DNA of 64,000 nucleotides from Vitrella brassicaformis (lineage: Eukaryota > Sar > Vitrellaceae): NCBI GenBank assembly GCA_001179505.1, contig CDMY01000395.1, forward strand, positions 124,001 to 188,000. Reading direction: 5' to 3'. Below the pieces are notes generated by a model that saw nothing but the letters and a program-made list of their open reading frames with translations, was not told where the DNA came from and did not search any database. Within the stretch, counting starts at the first letter, position 1. Every line of letters starts with the position of its first letter. The position numbers and the translations under genes are program-made. Shown piece by piece: positions 44,956 through 55,945 of the stretch.

Positions 44956-45539
44956 TCACACCGCTAATTTCCCGCTACTGTCAGCTTTGACTTGTCTCAT
45001 GTGGGGCGTGATCACGCTCTCCCACAGCCAGGCAACCACACCAGCAACTGATAGACGAGAAAAGCGGAGACGGGCAGATAAAGCGGCAGATTTGTGCCGT
45101 CTCTGCTCACCTGTGCCGACGCAGAGTGCCGACATGACAATGTTGCTCAACTCAGCCGGCAGGAAGAGGAAGACGCACACCTTGGCGAGGATGGCGGCGC
45201 TCGCAATGATGACGAAGAGGCCAATCCTCTTATGTGGCGCATCGGTGTTGGTCGTCACAGCAGCGAAGGACCCCAATGCAGCCCCGGCCACCTCGAAGAA
45301 GACGCTTGCCGGCCGTTCAATCGAGCTGTGCGTCCAACCAGCACTTCCGCCGACGGCAAAGAAGAAGGCGAAGAACACGCCAGCCCCGATGGGGAACAGG
45401 AAGCAGGAGCCTGACAGACAAGAACCTGGCACGCATCAACAGAATTCAGCCATTGTGAGTGGTTGGCTCTCCTCTTACCTGCAGCATGCTGTTGTATGAG
45501 CTCATCCAGGTGTTCCTCGGCAGACTTTTCCGCTGTCAT
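44956..45539 (-). CDS. Small multi-pass membrane protein
   Basis: Three exons start at 45539 with MTAEKSAEEHLDELIQQHAAG, then after an intron CFLFPIGAGVFFAFFFAVGG, FFEVAGAALGSFAAVTT, RIGLFVIIASAAILAKVCVF and, after a second intron, VAGVVAWLWESVI. This gives four hydrophobic segments in about 160 residues. The last exon ends at the stop at 44956. The family was not recognised. It is tandem with the PDI gene (120 bp) and divergent from the FAD oxidoreductase, whose start is 119 bp away. Confidence 0.65.
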
Positions 45540-45657
45540 TTTGCCAAAGGGGAAGCTTCGTAAACAGAGACGCGAGCTCAAAAAGGTGAAGGACGAGGGG
45601 GAGAAGGTCCCTGAGGCTGATGCTGTTGCCCACATCATGAAGGGTGGGACGTCTGTG

Positions 45658-47203
45658 ATGAGTTTCATTCATCATATGCTACTGCTAGCGATGCTCTGTG
45701 GATGCCGTCTTCTCATGTGCGGAGATCCCTATCAACCCGCAACGCATCCCTCAGTGGGTGCACACCATTCTATCGGCTTCACTCCTCCCTATCATGGACT
45801 GCGCATCGGCCCTCGTCGCTCCCACACGGCCGTCACTGATCTGCACACCCGTGCTGATGGCGCTGCATCCTCTTTGTCGAAGGTGTGCATTGTGGGTGGT
45901 GGTCTGGCAGGCCTATCAGTGGCTTACTGGCTCACCAAGATGAAGCCAGACATCACCCTTGAGATCATCGACGAGGCCGGAGTGGGGCAGGGTGGCGCGT
46001 CGGCCGTGGCAGCTGGGCTGCTTCATCCATTCAGCCCGAAGTGCGGCATCATATGGCGAGGGGAGGAATGTTTGGAGGTGACAAAGGAGCTGATACGTGA
46101 GGTGCAGGGGTTCCTGGATGGTGCCAGCAGTCACGAGACGGTGGTGTCGTGCGACTCTCTCTTCCGCCCCATCGTGACTGAGCAGAATGAGGAGATATAT
46201 CGCAAGGCGGTGGAGAAGAGGCCCGACCTGGTCCAGTGGGCGACTCTGAAGGACGGCAGATTGATGCAGCGCGAGCAGCAGGACAAGGCTGAGGGAGGCT
46301 CTGATGGCATCCTGATCAAGGACGGCCTTGCTGTCGACACAATAGTGTTCCTTAGGGGGCTGTGGAAGCTCATCTGCTCACGGGATGGCGCGACTCGGTC
46401 TTGGCGGCGGATGAGCGTGAGGTCTCTGTCAACACTGAGGGAGCTGGATGCAGCATTTGACGTGGTCTGTCTGTGCAATGGAGTGGGCATGCGGTACATC
46501 AACGGCATGGCAGGGCTGCTGGATGGCTCTTCACTGTCGTTCGTTCGCGGGCAAACGCTGGAATACGACACGAGCGGACGAGAGCTCCACGCTGCCCTCC
46601 TTTGTGGTGAGATGCATCACATTTCGAATTTGCCACATGTCGATGCTTCTTGTTGTTCAGGTGAATGGGTAGTCCCTCGTCATGACGGCAAGGCGATTGG
46701 CGGTGCGACAAAGGAGTATTCACAGGATGACCTGGACGCGCCGCCTGATGCTGCCAAGGCTGAGGCTCTCCTTGCACCGAAGCTGAAGCGCATATACGCC
46801 CCTTTGTCCGACCTACCCGTCACGGGCTGCACATCAGGAGTGCGTGTGCTGTCGCCCAGGACCCATCACGTGAGAGCAGGGTCCCCACCGATGTGGATGT
46901 GCATTCTCATTGTCGTTATCTGCTTTTGCTTGTCAGGGCCGCATTCCAACCGCCGGACGTGTGAAGCATCTCCCAAGTGGTGAGGGAGACGATGCGGGAT
47001 TGAACAATGTGTGGCTGATGACGGCTCTCGGCGCGAGAGGTAGGCTTGAGTATGTGACACACGCATCCGATGTGCGTGTTTCGTCATTGCTGTTTGTCGC
47101 GTCAGGCCTGCTGTGGGCACCGTGGCTTGGCAGGTGTCTGGCAGAGGCGATTCTGAGTCAAGACGAGACAATCCTGCCCGATGAAGTGCGGGCGCTAATA
47201 TGA
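45658..47203 (+). CDS. DAO-family FAD-dependent oxidoreductase
   Basis: Four exons (45658-46606, 46661-46869, 46937-47039, 47106-47203) sum to 1359 nt, 452 residues. A hydrophobic leader (IHHMLLLAMLCGCRLLMC) and a Ser/His/Arg-rich stretch precede the dinucleotide-binding motif KVCIVGGGLAGLSVAYWL. ASAVAAGLLHPFSPK, SFVRGQTLEY and the C-terminal ALGARGLLWAPWLGRCLAEA follow. These are marks of the D-amino-acid-oxidase/glycine-oxidase fold, in the branch that includes plant and cyanobacterial plastid-type oxidoreductases. Plastid targeting is inferred from the leader. The substrate cannot be read from sequence; amines or amino acids are typical. Confidence 0.82.
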
Positions 47204-47323
47204 ACATGAACAGGTACGCGCATATACACATACACACAATAATACACAAGCACAACAATCAAAACGACAAGCAAACAACGCCGGCTGTGTGTTTGTGAGT
47301 CAACACCACAACACCACAGAATC

Positions 47324-48180
47324 ATGATGATGAGTCGCCTGCAGGTTGCGTTGCTTCTGTCTGTCGGCGTCGGTCTCTGTCTGTGCGTGGACATGTCGCA
47401 CAGCCATGCTGACATCATCACTGGCGAGACAATCAGCAATTGCAAAGACCTCTGGCCTGAAAGCGGTACACTGTGACTGGAAGCAACACATCCACTCACT
47501 GTGCATCGTGGAAGGCTTCCTGTGTGTGGTGGCTGTGTGTGTCAGCTGGCGACTTGACGGTGTGCTGGAGCGACTGTGCGAAGGACATCCAGTCGGTCAA
47601 GTGCCCGTCATTGATCACAGACTGGCGGCACACATTCGTCAAATCATCATTCAGAACCGACACACAGGGTCAGTCAGCCCGACCACACACACAACACATC
47701 ATGCACTCAACGCTCTTTGCCTCTGTGTATCTTCCAGGATGTCCTGCCGAGATGCGTCGTTACGTGTGTCTGCCTGAGACCAAACTGGGTGCCGAGTGCT
47801 CCAGCCGCCCCAAGAAATCCATGGCGCCAGGCGACCAGTGTTACACCGAGTGCAATGAGGGCTCCTGCGACGAAACACTCCTCAAGGAAGGTACACACAC
47901 ACTGCTCAGTGCTCAATGCAGACAGCCAACCAAGCATAGGCATGTGTGCAGGTGAGCGTTTCGATTTCACCAAGATCACCAAGGTGGATGCCTGCGACGT
48001 TGGGTCAGTCGTTCAGTCAGTCAGTCAAGATCGCTAGTCAGTCACTGTGCATCCAATGCGTGCCACTCTTCACTCAGATATCGGCTCCTCTGCCATGTCC
48101 GCGAGCACCCTGTGCTGCCCGCAGCCAAGAGAAGAGTCATCCGAAGCAAGGGCCCCTCCAAATCGACGATCGAGGCGTGA
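47324..48180 (+). CDS. Small secreted cysteine-rich protein
   Basis: Five exons (47324-47465, 47546-47668, 47738-47890, 47952-48003, 48078-48180) sum to 573 nt, 190 residues, all phases matching. The signal peptide is SRLQVALLLSVGVGLCLC. The mature part has paired cysteines (CWSDCAKDIQSVKC, GCPAEMRRYVCLPETKLGAEC, QCYTECNEGSC) and a basic tail (AAKRRVIRSKGPSKSTIEA). No family was recognised. The cysteine spacing is loosely like the modules of the larger protein at 21695-24199. It starts 120 bp after the oxidoreductase stop. Confidence 0.7.
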
Positions 48181-48511
48181 TAATCGAACAGACAGACAGA
48201 CAGACAGGCAGACTGACAGATAGACATTAGATAAATGCGCTTGCTCAAACTAAGCGGGATTCGCTGTACAGTCCGGACCGCGTAAGTGACAGGGCTGACC
48301 CACTTACGTGTCTGACCCGCTTATCGCGGTGACCCACTTACGCGGTCCGGACTGTAAATCCTGGAGATGATGTACAGTAAATCTGTGATCGAAAGGATGG
48401 AGGAAAGAGCGACGCGTTTTGGGTGGGCGAGTGCGGCCGTGTTCCTCTTCACGGCCGTGTTCATCCACAATCGATATCATCATCTCCCGTGGCATTTCTC
48501 CCACCAGCAGG
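48181..48511. other. Intergenic region holding a short TIR element
   Basis: The only structure recognised is the inverted-repeat element at 48267-48356. The long minus-strand frame through 48304-49035 is a shadow of the gene starting at 48512. Confidence 0.5.
48267..48356. mobile_element. MITE-like element with perfect 22-bp terminal repeats
   Basis: Bases 48267-48288 and 48335-48356 are exact reverse complements. Without the outer TA on each side, the ends are CAGTCCGGACC and GGTCCGGACTG. A TA duplication and CAG..CTG ends are typical of Tc1/mariner/pogo elements. The interior holds three diverged tandem copies of TGACCC(A/G)CTTA(T)CG. At under 100 bp it cannot code for a transposase, so it would be a non-autonomous (MITE) insertion. 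Confidence 0.7.
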
Positions 48512-51500
48512 ATGGTACACAAGAAAGAAAGGCATAGAGAGGCGATGCTGACAGATCTATCCACGGCGTTTGTGGCTGCAGATGGCTTTGTCGACAGCGT
48601 TTCCCATTCGAACGCCACATGGACCTGTGGCGAGGACAGATCAGCAGCCGACCGCAACAGATCCGGGCTGGCAGGTGGATGAATGGATGCGATGGTCATC
48701 CCCGGATGCGATGGAGTCGGCTGTTGGCTGTTTGTGTATCCACAGGTCTTCTGCGAGTGCCGAGATGCAGTGTGTATCATGTGTTCGACCCACGCAGCAG
48801 CAGCTGGGTGGCCACCGCTGCCAACAGTGCTGCCAACAGATGCTCTATGAAGTGCCCTCTTCACCACCACTGCAATGTTGATGGTTCTGATGTCGCAGTG
48901 GAGTATGGAGGCGAATGGCCATACCTTGCTGTGGATGACTGCCACTTGGCTCCTGCAATGAGCTCCCTCCGATGCGGCGCATTCAGTCTCTTTGGTCCTC
49001 GATTCAGGTAGGGCGATTGGGCAGAATACGAGCACATCTCGTATTTTCGTTCGCTTGTTTTCAATCAGTCATGAGAAGAAGAAGCCCTTCTTCTTCAGAG
49101 CAGGCACGACCAGTTGGGATCCGAGAACAGACCTTCGGCCAGACCTCTTCCTGAAGGCTACGCGGCTTCCGATGGACCCTTCGCTCGAGCTGCCGGAGGA
49201 TCTCACTTTGCAAGGGCATCTGAAGGGCGTGGTTCAAACACAGGCAGGACTTCTTAAGCTGATCCAGGGGCACCCGCTTGCTTCTCGTGGCTTTCTTTTA
49301 CATGTGCCACGGCCGCTCGTTGATATCTTCTTCACGAATTCGACCTTGCACCCGCTGCAGAAGGATTTCGACGACACATTTGCTCGTCTGTGGCGGCAGA
49401 CGTATGGCGAGCCGCACCCGAAAGAAGTGAAAGACGCCTTGGTGGAGCTCGGCGACGAATGGCTTTCTCTGGCAGAGCGGATTTTTATCGCGCATACCAA
49501 AAGTGCCTTTAGTGACATGAACAAAGACCTCGCATCGGATGGTGGCGCAGAAGAGCACCGAACCATCGCCTCCATCTTTCGTCTGCTCTTCCGATCGGAC
49601 CTTGGTCGTCTGGATGCGATTGTCCCTCCCCGCCAGGTGATGACACGCAGGCAGGCATACAGAGAGACACGCAAGCCATTACGTTATGTCAGGAAGGGCG
49701 CGTCTATCGCATTGCCACAGCCCGGTCGTCCTCGGTTGAGGGGACATACAAAGTCGGCGTGTCCGTCTCTTGGCCATCTTTCGCCTCCACGTCACTCAGC
49801 AAGTCGTTTGCACGAGCCTGGGGCGGGGGATACCATTTGGAGAGTTTGGGGAGACTCGGCATCGAGATCCGGCATGGGATCGATCCCGAATCAGAACAGA
49901 GCGGGTTCATGTTCGACATACCGTGGGGTGTGGTGCACAAGAACGCCTTCTTTTCCATTCTCCTTCGCCGGTGTCGCCTTCATTTCCATCCTTTCGAGAG
50001 TGTGTACACGTACGTGCCGCGACTGGTGCAGGGCATCTCAACCTATTCAGAGGAGAAAGAAGTCATGTTGCCCCCCCTCTATCCATTGCGAGTCGTCAAT
50101 GTCACGAAAAAGGGAGGTAGCATGAGAATTGAGGAAACGAGACAAGCTCACCTAATCACGTGTATGTTGTGTCACCAGGAGGTTCGACATCGAGTTGGAA
50201 ACTGACTGCATCAAAGCGCAATATGGCAAGAAAAAAGACATGTGCGACATGGATGTACTTATCTCACATGCTTACAGGTGTCTCTCGTCGTGTTGAGATG
50301 GCAAAGGTGCCCGTGAAGCTGACCCACACACCACTTAGCATTGAGCTGGCTGGCGGTGTCATGATGCGCATGATTGACCGATTCGCTGCCGTCCCTGTCC
50401 GCAACTCCACTGTACTCACGACAACACGAGACAATCAATCATCAGTCACAATACAGGTCAGTGTTTGATGGATCCCCTCCCCCTCTGCCAGGTGCAGATG
50501 GATGTGTGGGTGTCTGTACGTGTGTATAAAGGTGTATGAGGGCGAGTCCGTCAAGGCCAAGGACAACACACTGGCGGGCGTGCTCGTGCTGTCCGACATC
50601 CAATTGTTGCCGGCGGGGGTGCCGCAAATCATGGTGGGTACACAGACAGACAGACAGATAGACAGGGAGGGAGGGAGGGACGAAACACCTCACTGTGTGT
50701 GTTTGCACGGACACACAGACGAGTGTTACGGTTTAAAAAAAAAAAGTGTGTTTGTAGGTGTTGTTTGACGTCGAGCCTGATGGAATTCTTACTGTGTCAG
50801 CCCAGGAGATGGGCACGGGCACGCGCAATGACATCATGATCGCCAGAGAGGATCACCCGATGGTCGTCAAGGTCGACACAAACGGCAAGAAGGCGTCTGT
50901 CGGCATCAGGAGCTGGCAGAGCTTCGGCAGCTTATTGGACACCTACCACACCAAAATGGGCCTTTCACCGAACACATACACGTGAGCAAAAGGATGGAAG
51001 GGAGGGGTGAGACACACACTCACACACAGAGACAGAGAGAGAGGGCTGATTTCATTCATCCATCCATCCATCCCTCTCGCCCTTGTGTGTGTCGTCCGTC
51101 AGTTTCGTGTACAATGGCCGCCGCATCAGCAGACACGACACACCCCACCTGCTGGGCATCAAGGAGGGCGACATTATCTTAGCAATGCCGTCCGAAGCGG
51201 CGCTGATCGGCCCCAGGAACCGTGTCTCCATCACGACATCCGAGATCGGGCTGTGGGAGAGATGGAGATCGTTCACAGTCGTCGTCCCGAAGGGCACCTA
51301 CATTTCAACCGTCAAAATCTATTCGACCAAAACCTCAGAATACGGCCAGGATACCTTCCATTTTAAGGTGAGACATGCTTGGAAGTGCTCGGGCGCTTTG
51401 CTGCTATCACGTACATTCTTCGCTTGCGTGCAGGTCTTCGAATGCAAGCACTGCTGCATGCAGGCAGGCCCTAATCTGCTGCAGCGGGACGTCCTCAATC

Positions 51501-52796
51501 TCGAAGACCTGACGCCAGCACCGAAAGGCGCCGCTGACATTCTGGTATGTCCATCCATTCATGTGTGCGCAGGTGTCGCGTGACGTCCATTCATGTGCGT
51601 GCATGTGTGTGTGCAGGTGACGTTCTCAATCGCCGAGGATGGCATCATCACTGTGTCAGCCGAGGAGAAAGGGACGGCCAATCGCGCAAACATCACCATG
51701 CCTCAGCTCGCCATGACACAGCTCTCCCACGTTTCTCCCCCCCATATCAAAGTCAGCCGAACACAACACATGGACGTGAGAGGGTCATGTCATGTGTGGT
51801 GTCGCCTCTGTGTGTGTAGGTGATGTGTGGGGACGAGGGGAAGGAGCTCTACTTCACTGCAGGGTAAGCAGCCCACAGCAATCGAAGGGCTTCCTGGCTT
51901 CCTGGCGCATGCGATGCTGCGCCTTTGTCTCTGTGTCTGTCAGCAGAAAATGGACCAAGCGCATGAGTTATTTGATATATGCCTGGCAAAAGGAGTTCCG
52001 TTCAAATCCAAACACATACAGGTGCCAGTGGACACACAGCCAGCCATCATCTGCCAGAGTTCCCTGTGTGTGACGTCTCACAGGTTTTTCTATCGAGGTG
52101 AGCCCGTGTATGGTGACGACACGACGGACAGCCTGGGCGTGATGGACGGAGACATCATCGAAGCCGTTCCTGAAGACCGACCCGCACGCATCCGTGGAAA
52201 CACCGCACCATTCCAGCGAGGTCTGCAACGCTGTGGACGAGAAATGCATGCACACGATGCTCTTCGCCACCCACGTGGCTGCAGGTGCGTCGGGACCTCT
52301 CATCGTGACGACCCAATTCGATCTCGCGATCGATGGCGGCGCGTCAATGGAGGCGTTCATCCACCGCGACACTGCCCTGCCCGCCAACAGGAGCATGATA
52401 TATACGACAACCAACGACAAGCAGACGGACGTTCCTTTCGACGTCAGAGGCTCAACACACTCGCCACTTATCTGTGGATAAGTCAGTGCGTGTGAGTGTG
52501 CAGGTGTATGAAGGTGACGGTTCTCTGCCACTGAACCAGAGCTACCTGCTGGGGCAAGTGTCGCTATCTGATGTCAGCCCCGCCCCCAAGGGAGTGCCTA
52601 AGATACAGGTACATTGAGACCGAGACACACCGAGCGGCTTCACCGACATTTCATTCATTTCTCTGTGGGCATGTGTGTGCGTCAGGTCACATTTGCTGTC
52701 GACATCAGCGGCATTCTGACGGTCTCATTGGCTGACTTGGCGACAGGCAACCACAATGAGACAACCTTTACCGTCATCATCGACAAGTCGTATTGA
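48512..52796 (+). CDS. ADP-ribosyltransferase-like domain fused to three Hsp70 SBD and two SUMO-like domains
   Basis: Sixteen exons (48512-48674, 48746-49007, 49069-49636, 49693-50116, 50278-50456, 50532-50633, 50758-50981, 51103-51367, 51434-51544, 51617-51775, 51820-51863, 51947-52021, 52084-52220, 52285-52442, 52504-52608, 52686-52796) sum to 3087 nt, 1028 residues. Residues 1-330 are unrecognised. An R-S-E type ART domain follows: GRVYRIA, FASTSLS (STS about 363-365) and YSEEKEVMLPP (E-x-E about 452-454). Then come Hsp70 substrate-binding beta domain 1 (TPLSIELAGGVMMRMI, VYEGESVKAKDNTLAG, DGILTVSAQEMGTG), SUMO-like 1 (FVYNGRRISRHDTPHLLGI), SBD 2 (DGIITVSAEEKGTANRANITM), SUMO-like 2 (FFYRGEPVYGDDTTDSLGV) and SBD 3 (VYEGDGSLPLNQSYLLGQ, GILTVSLADLATG). 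There is no Hsp70 ATPase domain or helical lid. Exon 5 could instead begin at 50179; both keep frame. If the join at 50117-50277 is wrong, these are two genes. Confidence 0.72.
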
Positions 52797-53217
52797 TGTG
52801 GATATGACATACTACTACTCTGCGTCTCAGTTGCATTCGTCAGTGGTAGGTGGAGGCTTTGTGAGCTGGGCTGCAGGTCAGATTGATCACGTCAGTCAGT
52901 GGACAGACAGATGTGTTGGTCAGTGCTGCCGCAAAGAGCAGAGAGCTTGTACAATAAGAGCGTGTTGACATTTGTGTGGACGGACAGATAGGTTGGTTGA
53001 CATGTGTGAGTCCAAAGCGTATTCATGCACACTGCACAGCTGACCATCATCGATGGCTCAGCCACGTCCGAGAAACCGACAACACAACGTCACACACCGA
53101 GAAAACCTGTAGAGTACACAGACACAAACGCCACAACACCACAATCACCTCACTGCAAAAACAACCCCATGGACCTCACACACACACACACACACACAAA
53201 ACCCTTTCCCACCCTCC
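52797..53217. other. Intergenic region between convergent genes
   Basis: No gene is supported. A CA repeat lies near 53179-53198. Confidence 0.5.
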
Positions 53218-54590
53218 CTAGCAGCAGCAAGGAAAGCACCCCCTCAGCCAATTCGAGAAACACTGCCACCACTCATGCACCCACTGCACCCACCCGCAGC
53301 ATCCACTCGGCCCGGACACCACACCGCCGACATCCGCAGCCGTCCTCATGGGGGCGTAGGGGGGCGCCTCGTCTCGCTTGTTGAGGGGTGTGTGTGGGGG
53401 GCCGGTGCGGGGGGTGTGGGGGCAGGAGAAGTGGCCCGAGCGGGCCATGCGGACGCGGTCCTGTCTGTCCCCCCAGGCCGATCGGCCCTTCCCCCTTGGT
53501 GTGGGTGGAGACGTTAATGGTGGTGGCCCAAAGTAGCGGCGGGGGCCGAGGAAGAGGTCCTTCTCCCTCCAGACGGTCGGCCGCTCGGCGTCCAGGGCGT
53601 CAGGGTCGGGGAGGGGGGCGGGACCGAACTCTGCGCTGAACTCGCAGAGCTTGTCCCGGTCGGCGGCCAGAGCCTGCATCCTCTGCAGGCTGCACGCACG
53701 CACACACGCAGACAAACAGACTGTTTGTTGTGGTGGTGCAGCTCTCCTTTCCCCAACAAGTTCTCTCTTCTCCCTCCCTCCCTCCCTCCCTCCCGTCCCC
53801 CCTCTAGCTCTGTTGTGTTGCATGCTTACGTTTCCGTGCCTCCCCTGTCCGGGTGCAGCCGACTGTCTTTGGCCACTGCACATACAGAAGACAGACACAC
53901 ACAGAAGAAAAACAACCGTTCAGCCCAAGCCGCCACAAGCCAACACATCGGCGAGACGGACTCGTCTCATGCAGGTCTTCGCATGGGGTGGCAAGGCCCA
54001 TGCAGCCGAGTCAGCGTACATTTGCGGGTTAGAGGCACATCGTTGGCGACCACATTCTTGACTTATTGTGTGCGATAAAAGGGTCCCTAACGTCCACTTC
54101 GCCCACTGCAACACACCCCGCAGCCCTACTCGTTGCTTTGCTTACATGTGCGGCGAAATCCGGCATCGATGACGGCCTTGGAGGCGTTGTCGACATGCCG
54201 GAGGCCGTAGAGGTCGGCCGACAGCTGCACCCTCGTCCCGTCCCTCACCGCGTCCCTGGCGGCGAGCACCCTCTTCCAGAGGTGCACGTCGCGCCGCTGG
54301 AGCCTCCTGAGGGCCCCAGGTCCGAGGGCGCCCAGCTGCCCCCGCGCCATTCGCCTGTCCTCGAGGAGCTCGGGGCTCCGGTACGCCGCCAGCAGAGGGG
54401 ACACTGGGGCGTGTGTCTCCTCGCCCAGCCGACGGCCGAAGAAGCCGTAGTCGCTGACCTCCCTGTCCCTCAGCAGAGCAGGCGGCTCTGTGAGGGCAGG
54501 GGCGGCGTGGGTGGTGGCTGAGGGCTGGGAGGGAGGGCCGAACGGCACCATCGCCGGGGGGGGAGCGAGGAGTGCCGTTGATGATGCCAT
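53218..54590 (-). CDS. J-domain protein with a C-terminal cysteine cluster
   Basis: Three exons: 54590 to about 54146 (MASSTALLAPPPAM), a short exon near 53830-53869, and the last from about 53691 to 53218. The first exon ends with SADLYGLRHVDNASKAV and AGFRRT. Joining at a GTAAGC donor gives RLHPDRGGTET and then LQRMQALAADRDKL. That is the J-domain core: helix II, the HPD loop and helix III. HPD is the motif that stimulates Hsp70 ATPase. The C-terminus is Pro/Arg-rich and closes with aromatic and cysteine residues (WQCFSNWLRGCFPCCC), which suggests palmitoylation or membrane association. An alternative start at 54686 is in frame. It lies tail to tail with the Hsp70-SBD fusion gene. Confidence 0.68.
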
Positions 54591-55945
54591 CTCAGGGGGA
54601 TGGCAGAGAGGGAGAGAGAGAGGGGGGATGTCGATGTCGATGTGGGCGTTTGCTGCTTGAAAGGCCCTCCGATGCGCTGAGGACAAGTGCGAGATCAGCA
54701 GCCGTTGACCGTTGTTCTTCTTGGCGCGCTTGTGTTTCTGTGATTGCCTGTGCCTTTGCCTGCGTGCGAATACTATACATTGCCGACTCTAGATCAGATG
54801 CGCTGGTCGACCCCATGCTTCTGTGAAAGCAAATAACCCCGTTGTTCTTCGGCCGTCGATGGTTTGATTGACTGCATGTGTGTCTTGTGTGCACAAGACC
54901 ACCAGACAGGCATTCATTTATTTGCACGAGACTGATTGATGCCGCACAAAAATGATTGTTCGTTCCATGGTCCATCCCCGTGTCATTCAAAGGCACGTAT
55001 ACATATCGGTAGTACCCACTCACTCTCACTGCATCGCACCCACTGCAGCATGCACCGAGGGAGAGAGAAGTAGGGAGCCCATCAGGCGAACACTCACACA
55101 TGCCGAAACGCTCTGTACACTGACCTGACTGACTGCACCACACTGGAGAAAAAGATCGATGGTGCCAAGACCTATAGGCTCGGGAAGGTCTCCAAGCACC
55201 AGCGAATTCTGCTGCTATGTACGACGATGAACTGACTGACTGACTGACTGCATGAGTGAATGACTGACTGGATGGATGAATGGATGAATGCACCCAGAGA
55301 GAAAGATGGGTGGGTGGGTAGATGGATGATCGATAAATGTGCCTCCCGGCAGCCACGACACACACCACACGAGCCTCTCTCACTTCATTCCACAATCAAT
55401 CATCGATTCCCCACTCCCGCGCTGTCTCCCCTCATCCCCTCGTTCTGCTCTTGTCAGCATCGACCGCCCGCCCCATTGAGCGCACGCCACCCAAGTCGAC
55501 ATGATGATGCCTCATTCGGAGCCGCACGGCCATAAAGGCGGACGGCTCCAAGCCGACAAGAGGAAAACATGACCCCTACAGTTCTTGCTTGCTGGTTCAT
55601 GCCGCCCTTCATCGCCTCCCTAGCCGAGAAGCAGTCACTCGCCCACACGGCTCTGATGTGCCACCCATCAGAACGGAGTGGCTGGCACAACAGAAGCATG
55701 TGGGGATCATACTGCTCCTGAGCCACAGGATGCACCGAAGAGGCCTCACAACAACAAAGACTCCCTCCCATAGCTCAGCCACGTACGTACGTATCCCATC
55801 TCATCCCATCTTCTTGCCTCTCATCTCCCTCACGGCATCAGACGGCAGACAGCAACCCAGGACAGCTCCACACACACCACCATTCATCATCAGACCGGCC
55901 GAAAAGCCTCCCCCTCCCTCCCTCCCTCCCTCGTTGCTAGATCGA
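54591..55945. other. Intergenic stretch
   Basis: No gene is firmly supported. A 267-codon minus-strand frame (54592-55395) includes a protein-like stretch from MGSTSASDLESAMYS but has no splice context or family match. GACT and GGATG runs occur near 55227-55330. Confidence 0.45.

Noticed and set aside
48304-49035. A 244-codon minus-strand frame.
   Set aside because: It crosses the MITE and mirrors the first exons of the fusion gene; it has no splice logic or family match.
50160-50296. A protein-like frame (RFDIELETDCIKAQYGKKKD) ending at a TGA, which would close the ART gene before the Hsp70-SBD part.
   Set aside because: Reaching it in frame needs an intron of only 19-22 nt, far below all others here, whereas ordinary introns of 62 or 161 nt give an in-frame fusion. 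It remains the main alternative.
54592-55395. A 267-codon minus-strand frame including MGSTSASDLESAMYS.
   Set aside because: It overlaps microsatellite-like DNA and the start of the J-protein gene. No splice sites connect it convincingly, though an upstream leader exon cannot be excluded.
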